A DNA stretch of 8,222 nucleotides, taken from contig DATKQI010000228.1 of NCBI GenBank assembly GCA_035532755.1, positions 1 through 8,222 of the forward strand. Direction: 5' to 3'. The DNA comes from DATKQI01 sp035532755. Lineage in GTDB: Bacteria > Pseudomonadota > Alphaproteobacteria > Acetobacterales > Acetobacteraceae. The position numbers and the translations under genes are program-made. Below the pieces are notes generated by a model. It searched no databases, had not been told where the DNA came from, and worked only from the letters and a program-made list of their open reading frames with translations. Shown in pieces: positions 1 through 6,180 of the stretch (position 1 is the first letter of the stretch; each line of letters opens with the position of its first letter).

Positions 1-967
1 CGACCGTGGCGACGAACATGTTCTCGCGGAACTTCTCCCAGTGGCCGGAGGCTTCCCACAGCGCGCGATCGACCAGTTGCGGGGTCCGCACTTCCTGGTA
101 GCCGCCCGCCTCCAGCCTCCGGCGCATGTAGGCCTCGATGGTCCGCCACAGCCGCCAGCCCTTGTCGTGCCAGAAGACGCTGCCCGCCGCCTCCTCCTGC
201 AGGTGGAACAGGTCCATCGCCTTGCCGATGCGCCGGTGGTCGCGCTTCTCGGCCTCGGCCAGCATGGTCAGGTACGCATCCAGCTCCTTCTGGTCGCGCC
301 AGGCGGTGCCGTAGATGCGGCTCAGCATCGGGTTGCGATGGTCGCCCCGCCAGTAGGCGCCGGCCACGCGGGTGAGCTTGAAGGCGGTGCCGACATCGCC
401 GGTGCCGCGCATGTGCGGGCCGCGGCACAGGTCGATCCAGTCGCCCTGCCTGTACAGGGTGATGGTCTCGCTCTCCGGCAGGTCGCGGATCAGCTCCGCC
501 TTGTAGGCCTCGCCGCGGGCGGTGAAGAAGCCGATCGCCTTCGCCCGGTCCCACACCTGCCGCTCGAACGGGGCGTTGGCGGCGATGATCTCGCGCATCT
601 TCGCCTCGATCGCGGCGAAATCCTCCGGGGTGAACGGGGCGTTGCGGGCGAAATCGTAGTAGAATCCGTTCTCGATCGACGGCCCGATCGTCACCTGCGT
701 GCCGGGGTAGAGCGCCTGCACCGCCTCGGCCAGCACATGCGCCGCATCGTGGCGGATCATCTCCAGCGCCTCGGGGTCCTTGCGGGTGACGAACACCACC
801 GATGCATCGGCCGCGATCTCGCGCGACAGATCGACGAGCTTTCCGTCCAGCTTCATCGCGAGCGCGGCGCGGGCGAGGCCGGGGCCGATGGATGCCGCCA
901 ACGTGGTGCCCGTCACCGGCGCGTCGAAGCGGCGCACGGAACCGTCGGGCAGGGTGATGGCAGGCAT
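1..967 (-). CDS. thrS: Threonyl-tRNA synthetase, N-terminal half (runs off left edge)
   Basis: Class II aminoacyl-tRNA synthetase that charges tRNA-Thr in the cytoplasm. 322 codons are visible, about half of the usual 640-670 residues; the catalytic core and anticodon-binding domain lie beyond position 1. The visible order is a TGS domain (about 1-62, opening MPAITLPDGSVRRF), then the editing domain with HDAAH (H73, H77) and CRGPH (C181, H185). These are the four metal/editing residues known at nearly the same positions in E. coli ThrRS. The start of the class II core follows, from about 265 (GWRLWRTIEAYMRRRLEAGG, motif 1). The start at 967 gives a canonical N-terminus and has a GGAG about 10 nt upstream. 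A second ATG at 971 overlaps it (ATGCATG) but is out of frame. The gene lies 39 nt downstream of the GT9 gene on the same strand with no terminator visible between them, so it may be partly co-transcribed. Identification is secure. Confidence 0.97.
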   Translation of the reverse strand, partial: MPAITLPDGSVRRFDAPVTGTTLAASIGPGLARAALAMKLDGKLVDLSREIAADASVVFVTRKDPEALEMIRHDAAHVLAEAVQALYPGTQVTIGPSIENGFYYDFARNAPFTPEDFAAIEAKMREIIAANAPFERQVWDRAKAIGFFTARGEAYKAELIRDLPESETITLYRQGDWIDLCRGPHMRGTGDVGTAFKLTRVAGAYWRGDHRNPMLSRIYGTAWRDQKELDAYLTMLAEAEKRDHRRIGKAMDLFHLQEEAAGSVFWHDKGWRLWRTIEAYMRRRLEAGGYQEVRTPQLVDRALWEASGHWEKFRENMFVATV

Positions 968-1006
968 GCATGGGTCTCCGGAAGGAAGCGGGGGTTCCCT
1001 ATGACC

Positions 1007-1915
1007 TCAAGGCAGGCTGGCCGCAACCCTCTCCGCCGGCAGATCGGCCAAGTCCGCCTCGCGCAGCACGGCAACGGGCGCACCGCCGGGGCCGCGCGGG
1101 GCGGTGCGGGCAGGGTCGCTGTCGGCGGAGAACAGCACGAGGCTCGGGCAGCCCATGGCGGCGGCGAGATGCATCGGCCCGGTGTCGTTGCCCACCGCCA
1201 GCCGGGCATGGGCGGCGATGGCGGCGATGTCGGCGATGCGGGTGCGGCCGATGAGGTCGATCGCTTCCGGGCAGAGGGCGTGGATGGCGGCGGCGAGCGG
1301 GGCCTCGGCCCGGCTGCCGACGATCACCGGCGTATCGCCGCGCGCGGCGAGAATGGCGGCGAGCCGCCCGTAATGCTCCGCCGGCCAGCGCTTCTCCGGC
1401 CGGTGCGGGGCGGCGCCGGGCACCAGCAGGGCGAAGCGGGCGGGCAGGGCGAACCGGGAGATGTCTCCTTGCAGCCAGGACAGATCGGGCAGCGGAAAAT
1501 CCACGATTCCGGCCATCGCGAGTTGTTCGCGCTGGCGTTCGAAGGTGTGCATGGAATCCCGCCGCGGATTGGCGTGCGGATGGGAACAGCCGCGCGCGAT
1601 GCCCGACCAGGGAGGCCGCCCGGCCAGGGTGAAGTAGCGGGAGGATCGGCCGGAAGTCTGCAAGTCGTACACGAAATCGAATCCGCGCAGCCGGCGCGAC
1701 AGGCGCCACAGCGCCGGCAGGTTCCACCAGGGCGGGCGGGCATCCACCGCCACGGCGTCAAACCAGGGGCTCGCGCGGGCAAGCTCGGCGAAGGGGGCGG
1801 TCGTCAGCAGGGTGATCCGCGCATCGGGGTGGCGCGCGCGGATCGCCGCGAACGGGCCGAAGGAGAGCACGAAATCGCCTAGCGCGCCGAGGCGGATGAC
1901 CAGGATGTGCCGCAT
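1007..1915 (-). CDS. Glycosyltransferase family 9 (heptosyltransferase-like)
   Basis: A GT-B fold glycosyltransferase of the ADP-heptose:LPS heptosyltransferase family (GT9), expected at the cytoplasmic face of the inner membrane and transferring a sugar to an envelope glycan. From the chosen start it has 302 residues. Visible family motifs are LGALGD (9-14, with the family's catalytic Asp, D13) in the acceptor domain, PGAAPHRPEKRWP (166-178) at the start of the donor domain, and NDTGPMHLAAAMG (243-255), the nucleotide-sugar signature. There is no signal peptide or membrane segment. I chose the ATG at 1915 because MRHILVIRLGALGDF is the usual family N-terminus. An in-frame ATG at 1942 adds nine residues (MARGGHVRR). 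Neither start has a good SD; the upstream gene ends at 1960. Donor and acceptor cannot be read from sequence. The GT4 neighbour suggests a shared polysaccharide or glycolipid product, and heptose is not assured. Confidence 0.9.
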   Translation of the reverse strand: MRHILVIRLGALGDFVLSFGPFAAIRARHPDARITLLTTAPFAELARASPWFDAVAVDARPPWWNLPALWRLSRRLRGFDFVYDLQTSGRSSRYFTLAGRPPWSGIARGCSHPHANPRRDSMHTFERQREQLAMAGIVDFPLPDLSWLQGDISRFALPARFALLVPGAAPHRPEKRWPAEHYGRLAAILAARGDTPVIVGSRAEAPLAAAIHALCPEAIDLIGRTRIADIAAIAAHARLAVGNDTGPMHLAAAMGCPSLVLFSADSDPARTAPRGPGGAPVAVLREADLADLPAERVAASLP

Positions 1916-1959
1916 GCGCCGCACATGCCCGCCCCGCGCCATTGGCGCAAGACGATCTC

Positions 1960-3132
1960 TCAGCCGGCCCGGGGTTCCGGCGGCATCCCCAGCACTTCCC
2001 GATACACCGCGAATGTCGCCTGCTGCATCGCCGCGATGGTGAAATCCGCCGCCACCGCCGTGCGCGCCTGCGCCCCCAGCGCCGCACGGTCGGCTTCCGG
2101 CAGGTCGAGCACGTAGGCGAGCGTGACGGCGAGCGCGTCCGCATCGCCCGGCGGCACCCGCCAGCCGGTCGCGCCGGGGTCGATCGTCTCCATCGCGCCG
2201 CCATGGTCGGTGGCGATCACCGGGCGGCCCATCGCCTGCGCCTCCACCACCACGCGGCCGAAGCCTTCCGGTTCGATGGAGGCATTCACCACCACGTCAC
2301 TCAGCATCAGCGCCGCCGGCATGTCGTCGCAATGGCCGACGATGCGCAGTTGGCCCGCCACGCCGAGCGCGGCCGCGCGGGCGAGCAGCTGCTTCGTGTA
2401 GCGCGCCCGCCCCTGGTCCGCCCCCACCAGCACGCAGACCACCTCCGGCCGGGCAAGCCGCGCCAGCGCCTCGATCAGCACGCCCTGGCCCTTCCAGCGC
2501 GTCAGCCTGCCGGGCAGCAGGATGGTCGGCCGGCCATCGGGCAGGCGCCACGCCTGGGTCAGCCGCGCGAGGCGGTCGGGGGCCACCGTGTCGGGGTCGA
2601 ACTGCGACAGGTCCGCCCCGCGCGGGATCACCCGCACCCGCCCCGGATCGACGGCATGGCGCGCGATCAGCGTGCGGGCGACGAAATGGCTGATGGCGAT
2701 GACGATCTCCCCCTTCGCCATCACCGCGTTGTACTGGTGCTTCAGCGGCACCTGCTCGCCATAGACGTTGTGGAAGGTGGTGATGAAATGCACGCCCGCC
2801 CGCCGCGCGGCGAGCCAGGCGGACCAGGCCGGGGCGCGGGAGCGGGCATGGACGATATCGACGCCCTGCGCGCGGATCAGGGCGGCGAGCCGGCCGGCGT
2901 TGCGCCAGATGCGCAGCGGGTTCTTGGTGGCGAGCGGCAGGGTGAAGTGCCGCCCGCCCGCGCGGGCCACCGCCGGGACCAGCCGGCCGCCGGAACTGGC
3001 CACCAGCGGCATCCAGCCGGCGCGGCCGAGCGCCTGGGCGATCTCGATGGTGCCGCGCTCCACCCCGCCCGTCTCCAGGCCCGGCAGCACTTGCAGCACC
3101 ACCGGCGGGCGGGCATTGGGGATGTCACGCAT
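1960..3132 (-). CDS. Glycosyltransferase family 4 (GT-B, retaining)
   Basis: A 390-residue GT4-type glycosyltransferase. The N-terminal acceptor-side domain opens VVLQVLPGLETGGVERGTIE (11-30), which holds the glycine-rich loop typical of this family. The C-terminal donor domain has PGRLTRWKGQ (207-216) and EPEGFGRVVVEAQAMGRP (287-304). The latter contains the E-x7-E pair E289/E297 that binds the nucleotide-sugar in retaining GT-B enzymes. There is no membrane segment, so a peripheral cytoplasmic location is expected. The open frame continues upstream to 3369, but that extension (79 codons) is antisense to the hydrolase gene and is rich in H/R/P, unlike a glycosyltransferase N-terminus; the ATG at 3132 begins the normal fold. 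No SD precedes it (see the promoter entry). It heads the leftward GT4-GT9-thrS cluster. A role in LPS, exopolysaccharide or glycosphingolipid assembly is inference; the sugar is unknown. Confidence 0.92.
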   Translation of the reverse strand: MRDIPNARPPVVLQVLPGLETGGVERGTIEIAQALGRAGWMPLVASSGGRLVPAVARAGGRHFTLPLATKNPLRIWRNAGRLAALIRAQGVDIVHARSRAPAWSAWLAARRAGVHFITTFHNVYGEQVPLKHQYNAVMAKGEIVIAISHFVARTLIARHAVDPGRVRVIPRGADLSQFDPDTVAPDRLARLTQAWRLPDGRPTILLPGRLTRWKGQGVLIEALARLARPEVVCVLVGADQGRARYTKQLLARAAALGVAGQLRIVGHCDDMPAALMLSDVVVNASIEPEGFGRVVVEAQAMGRPVIATDHGGAMETIDPGATGWRVPPGDADALAVTLAYVLDLPEADRAALGAQARTAVAADFTIAAMQQATFAVYREVLGMPPEPRAG

Positions 3133-3139
3133 GGCCGGC

Positions 3140-3168
3140 GCTATATCACGCGTCCGGTGCAAGTCCAG
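3140..3168 (-). promoter_or_regulatory. Candidate promoter for the GT4 gene
   Basis: On the minus strand CTGGAC (3168-3163) and TATAGC (3145-3140) are separated by 17 nt. A transcript from this site would begin at about 3132-3134, at or next to the ATG. This agrees with the absence of an SD before the GT4 gene and would give a leaderless mRNA. The -35 match is weak. The TATA core is self-complementary, so it could also serve the divergent hydrolase gene. Confidence 0.35.
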
Positions 3169-3171
3169 AAT

Positions 3172-3175
3172 GGAG
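3172..3175 (+). promoter_or_regulatory. Shine-Dalgarno of the hydrolase gene
   Basis: GGAG lies 5 nt before the ATG at 3181. It decides the start of this gene, since the open frame runs uninterrupted from 1942. Confidence 0.7.
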
Positions 3176-3180
3176 ACGGC

Positions 3181-3999
3181 ATGGAAAGCGGCAGGCTGGA
3201 TCGGGGGGATGGCGTGGAACTCGCCTGGCGGCGCCAGCCGGGGCGCGGGCCTGTGGTGGTGTTCCTGCCCGGCTTCGCCTCCGACATGACAGGCAGCAAG
3301 GCAGAGACGCTGGCCGCGTTCTGCGCGGCGCACGGCCAGGCGATGCTGCGGCTCGACTACTCCGGCCACGGCGCGAGCGGCGGGCGGTTCGAGGACGGCA
3401 CGATCGGGCGCTGGACGGCGGATGCGCTGGCGGTGATCGATGCGCTGACGGAGGGGCAGGTGCTGGTGGTCGGCTCCTCCATGGGCGGATGGATCGCGCT
3501 GAACGTGGCGCTCGCCCGGCCGGCGCGCATCGCCGCACTGGTGGGGATCGCGGCAGCGCCCGATTTTACCGAAGCGCTGATCTGGCCGGCGCTCGATCCG
3601 GCGCAGCGGGCGGAGCTGACGAGCCGCGGCGTACTGCCACTACCCAGCGAATACGGCTCGCCCACGCCGATCACGCGCGCGCTGATCGAGGACGGACGGC
3701 ATCATCTGCGCCTGTCCGCGCCGATCCCGCTGCACTGCCCGGTGCGCCTGCTGCACGGCCAGCAGGACCGGGACGTGCCGTGGCGGACGGCGCTGACCCT
3801 TGCGGAATGGCTGGAGGCGGAGGATGTGCGGGTGGTGCTGGTGAAGGACGGGGACCACCGGCTGTCCCGCCCGGCCGATCTGGCGCTGCTATGCCGGACC
3901 GTCGGCGCCCTTCTCGGCGGCGAGGATGGCGGCGAGGCCCTCGCGATAGGTGGGGTGGCGCCAGCGCAGGCCCAGCGCTTCCTGCGTTCGCCGGCTTGA
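3181..3999 (+). CDS. Alpha/beta hydrolase, ABHD10-like
   Basis: A 272-residue soluble serine hydrolase. The oxyanion-side loop is FLPGFASDMTGSKA (28-41), followed by LDYSGHGAS (58-66). The nucleophile elbow is GSSMG with Ser100. The acid is Asp196 in LLHGQQDRDVPW (190-201), and the catalytic His is H226 in GDHRLS. Both the spacing and these segments, including HHLRLSAPIPLHCPVRLLHG (174-193), resemble from memory mitochondrial ABHD10, known as an acyl-glucuronide esterase and S-depalmitoylase. Activity on a thioester or ester is therefore plausible but the substrate is unknown. The start at 3181 has GGAG 5 nt upstream (3172-3175). The frame is open much further upstream, but that stretch is antisense to the GT4 gene. 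The hydrolase fold should end near residue 247. The last 25 or so residues (to RFLRSPA) look like a dispensable tail and lie antisense to the end of the SDR gene. It is divergent from GT4 by 48 bp. Confidence 0.9.
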   Translation: MESGRLDRGDGVELAWRRQPGRGPVVVFLPGFASDMTGSKAETLAAFCAAHGQAMLRLDYSGHGASGGRFEDGTIGRWTADALAVIDALTEGQVLVVGSSMGGWIALNVALARPARIAALVGIAAAPDFTEALIWPALDPAQRAELTSRGVLPLPSEYGSPTPITRALIEDGRHHLRLSAPIPLHCPVRLLHGQQDRDVPWRTALTLAEWLEAEDVRVVLVKDGDHRLSRPADLALLCRTVGALLGGEDGGEALAIGGVAPAQAQRFLRSPA

Positions 4000-4773
4000 G
4001 ACCTTCCGGTTCTCGGCCCAGAAGCTCAGCGCCATCGCGGTCATCGCCGGGGCGGCTTGCGCGAATGGGGTGAGGGGCGGGGCGGGAATGCCCAGCAGGC
4101 GGGCGGCCTCTACGATCACATCCGCGTTCTCGGCCGGTTCGTCGTCCGCGAGGTTCAGCACGCGCAAACCGGGGGGCAACGTCTGGCCCATCGCGGCCAG
4201 CGCCGCGGCGGCGATGTCGTCGCGATGGATGCGGCCGAAGGCGTGGCCGGGCTTGCCGATCCGCCGCGCCCGCCCGGCCCGAAGATCGGCGAAGGGTGCG
4301 CGGCCCGGGCCGTAGATGCCGGCCAGGCGGAACAGATCGACCGCGATGCGGTCGGCGAAACCGGCCCAGGCCTGTTCGGCCGCAAGCCGCCGCCGCCCGC
4401 GTTCACCCGACGGAGCCGGGGGCGTCGCCTCGTCCACCCACCCGCCGCCGCGATCGCCATAGACGCCGGTGGTGGAGAGGTAGCCGATCCACCGCAGTGC
4501 CGGAGCCGCCGCGACGGCGGGGGCGAAGCGGGCCAGCACGGGGTCGCCCCCCGCATCGGGCGCGGCGGTGGCCAGGATATGCGTGGCCGGTGCGATGGCC
4601 GGATCGGCTTCGCCGAACGGCACCACGGTCACACCCGGAACCGGGCCGCGCCCGGCGGGCGTGCGGGAGGTGGCGGTGACGGCGAAGCCGGCTTCGGCCG
4701 CGGCGCGCGCGATGGCGGCCCCGGTGTAGCCGAGGCCGAAAACGAGCAGGCTTCTAGAAGTCGAGGTCGGCAT
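3889..4773 (-). CDS. Atypical SDR / NAD-dependent epimerase-dehydratase family protein (YeeZ-like)
   Basis: A 294-residue Rossmann-fold protein of the extended/atypical short-chain dehydrogenase group. The dinucleotide-binding glycine motif is GLGYTG (13-18) directly after the first strand (LLVFG). STTGVYGD (100-107) follows the fourth and fifth strands and includes Y105. GERGRRRLAAEQ (123-134) occupies the place of the YxxxK segment, so the classical catalytic Tyr-Lys pair seems absent, as in YeeZ-type proteins. DLFRLAGIYGPGR (146-158) and RIHRDDIAAAALAAM (181-195) are typical of the family. The C-terminus has SSRRTQEALGLRWRHPTYRE, which is conserved in relatives. The start at 4773 overlaps the end of the FzlA-like gene by 20 nt, so translational coupling is likely; no SD is evident. 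Its 3' end overlaps the convergent hydrolase gene by 111 nt. The substrate is unknown; it could be a nucleotide-sugar enzyme or a non-catalytic NAD(P)-sensing protein. Confidence 0.88.
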   Translation of the reverse strand: MPTSTSRSLLVFGLGYTGAAIARAAAEAGFAVTATSRTPAGRGPVPGVTVVPFGEADPAIAPATHILATAAPDAGGDPVLARFAPAVAAAPALRWIGYLSTTGVYGDRGGGWVDEATPPAPSGERGRRRLAAEQAWAGFADRIAVDLFRLAGIYGPGRAPFADLRAGRARRIGKPGHAFGRIHRDDIAAAALAAMGQTLPPGLRVLNLADDEPAENADVIVEAARLLGIPAPPLTPFAQAAPAMTAMALSFWAENRKVSSRRTQEALGLRWRHPTYREGLAAILAAEKGADGPA

Positions 4774-5422
4774 AATGCGCGGGCGGGAGCACGCCCGGTA
4801 CGCGGTCGGCCAGGATGGCGCGGAAGCTGGGGCGGGATTTCATGCGCGCGTACCACTCCTTGGCCGGGGCCGACAGCGCCCAGTCCACGTCACCCGCGAA
4901 ATCAAGCGCCGAGAGATGCGCCGCGGCGGCGAAATCGGCGAGCGAGAGGGTGGCGCCGGCCAGCCATTTCCGCGTTTCGGCAAGGTAGCCGAGGTACTGC
5001 AGATGCCCCTTGATGTTCGCATACCCCGCCCGCAGCGCCGCCGCATCCGGCTCGCCCCGGCCGGACAGGCGCTTGAGGAACTTCTCGCCCAGCAGGTTGC
5101 GCGACACTTCCACGGCGAACTTGCCGTCGAACCACGCGACCAGCCGCCGCACCTCCACCCGCTCGGCCAGGGTGCGGCCGATCAGCGTGGTGTCCGGATA
5201 GGCTTCGTCCAGGTATTCGCAGATCGCGCCGGAGTCGGGGATGATCAGCCCGTTCTCCTCCTTCAGCGTCGGCACCGTGCAGGCGGGGTTGAGGTCGAGA
5301 TATTCGGGCCGGCGTTCCCACACCTTCTCCAGCCGCAACTCGAACGGCAGGCGCTTCTCGGAAAGCACCAGGCGGACTTTGCGGGAAAAGGGGGAGAGGG
5401 GGAGATGATACAGAATGCGCAT
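4754..5422 (-). CDS. fzlA: GST-fold protein, probable FtsZ-binding FzlA
   Basis: A 222-residue glutathione S-transferase-fold protein. The N-terminal thioredoxin-like domain (1 to about 76) has PLSPFSRKVRLVL (8-20), the cis-proline loop TVPTL (P51) and PDSGAICEYLDEAYP (62-76). The all-helical C-terminal domain spans about 86-205, with RKWLAGATLSLADFAAAAHLS near 151-171. The features that suggest FzlA rather than a detoxifying GST are KVWERRPEY (33-41, with W35), GRTLAERVEVRRLVAWFD (82-99), and the extended tail ending HYADLDF. These match, from memory, the alphaproteobacterial FzlA family. In Caulobacter FzlA binds curved FtsZ filaments and is needed for constriction, and its C-terminal tail matters. 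The start at 5422 gives the standard N-terminus MRILYHLPLSP, but no SD is seen in the 56-nt gap after trmB. Its final codons overlap the SDR start. If it is not FzlA, it is a GST of unknown substrate. Confidence 0.8.
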   Translation of the reverse strand: MRILYHLPLSPFSRKVRLVLSEKRLPFELRLEKVWERRPEYLDLNPACTVPTLKEENGLIIPDSGAICEYLDEAYPDTTLIGRTLAERVEVRRLVAWFDGKFAVEVSRNLLGEKFLKRLSGRGEPDAAALRAGYANIKGHLQYLGYLAETRKWLAGATLSLADFAAAAHLSALDFAGDVDWALSAPAKEWYARMKSRPSFRAILADRVPGVLPPAHYADLDF

Positions 5423-5478
5423 GCCGCAGCGTTATGGCATCGCCCGCGCGGCAGGCCAAGGCTGCCTCGCGCATCGTT
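5423..5478 (-). other. Spacer between trmB and the FzlA-like gene
   Basis: 56 nt between same-strand genes in the metK operon. I see no SD in front of the FzlA-like ATG, no terminator and no convincing -35/-10 pair. The sequence just upstream of the start (CATAACGCTGCGGC, read on the minus strand) is slightly richer in A/T than its surroundings, so an internal promoter is possible but not supported. Confidence 0.3.
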
Positions 5479-6180
5479 TCAGCGCCGATGGAGCGACCAG
5501 TAGAGCGGCGCGCGCCCCGCCCGCAGCGCCTTCGCCTCGTAGCGCGTGGGCGGCCAGCCGGCAGGGCGCTCGCGGGCCGGGGCCGGGGCGTCGAACAGGT
5601 CCTGCGCGGCCAGCACCTCGGCAACCCAGGCCTGGTACGTCGGGTCGTCGGAGGCGATGCGCCATTCGCCGCCGGGCCGCAGCACGCGCGCGACGGCCGG
5701 CAGCAGCGCGGGGTGCACGAAGCGGCGCTTCGCATGGCGGGATTTCGGCCACGGGTCCGGGAACAGCAGGAAGATGCGCGCGAGCGAGGCGGCGGGCAGC
5801 AGGGCCAGCAGCCGGCGGGCATCGGCCGGCCACAGGCGCAGGTTGGGCGGGAGCGGCGCGGTGGCCTCGCCCCCTTCCGGCACCAGGCGGGAGAGCAGGG
5901 AGCACAACCCGTTCTCGAACACCTCGCAGCCGATCAGCCCCGTCTGCGGGGACACGGCAATCTGCGCGAGCGTGTGCTCCCCGCCGCCGAAACCCACCTC
6001 CAGCGCGAGATCATGCGGCGGAACCGGGAAGGCGGAACGCGGATCGGCCGCCTGCGCCGGATCGAGCCGCAGGCGGGGCAGCGTGACATCCAGCAGCAGA
6101 CGCTGGCGGGGGCGCAGCACATGGCCGCGCCCCCGTCCATACAGGCGATCCGGCGGCGGCTTGACGCCGGGCGGCGTCAA
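5479..6180 (-). CDS. trmB: tRNA (guanine-N7-)-methyltransferase TrmB
   Basis: A 233-residue SAM-dependent enzyme that makes m7G at position 46 of tRNA. Visible motifs are EVGFGGGEH (61-69, SAM-binding motif I), AD at 119-120, and the TrmB signature PDPWPKSRHAKRR (141-153), whose first Asp is essential in E. coli TrmB. TRYEAKAL (212-219) near the C-terminus contacts the guanine in the family. I chose the TTG at 6180. The frame is open far into metK, but the conserved segment DRLYGRGRGHVLRPRQ starts at residue 11, so the GTG at 6120 would remove it. The TTG overlaps the metK stop as TTGA, a 4-nt overlap of the ATGA type, and implies reinitiation after metK translation. A longer form starting inside metK cannot be excluded but has no family support. 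The product uses SAM supplied by the gene before it. Confidence 0.93.
   Translation of the reverse strand: MTPPGVKPPPDRLYGRGRGHVLRPRQRLLLDVTLPRLRLDPAQAADPRSAFPVPPHDLALEVGFGGGEHTLAQIAVSPQTGLIGCEVFENGLCSLLSRLVPEGGEATAPLPPNLRLWPADARRLLALLPAASLARIFLLFPDPWPKSRHAKRRFVHPALLPAVARVLRPGGEWRIASDDPTYQAWVAEVLAAQDLFDAPAPARERPAGWPPTRYEAKALRAGRAPLYWSLHRR

Noticed and set aside
967..971. Overlapping ATG at 971 (ATGCATG) as the thrS start
   Set aside because: It is out of frame with ThrRS; the start at 967 gives the canonical N-terminus.
41..1882. Very long plus-strand open frame (613 codons) opposite thrS and GT9
   Set aside because: It is antisense to two strongly supported genes, its composition is R/G/A/H/P-rich with no recognisable motif, and such open frames are expected opposite high-GC coding DNA.
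1942..3180. Long N-terminal extension of the hydrolase frame
   Set aside because: It is antisense to the GT4 gene and low in complexity; a good SD and a standard N-terminus mark 3181 as the start.
4751..4760. Perfect 10-bp palindrome CTTCTAGAAG at the end of the FzlA-like gene
   Set aside because: It is explained by coding of the terminal Phe and stop, and has no stem-loop capacity because there is no loop.
4057..5013. Plus-strand frame opposite the SDR and FzlA-like genes
   Set aside because: It is antisense to two supported genes and has R/G-rich composition typical of a shadow frame.
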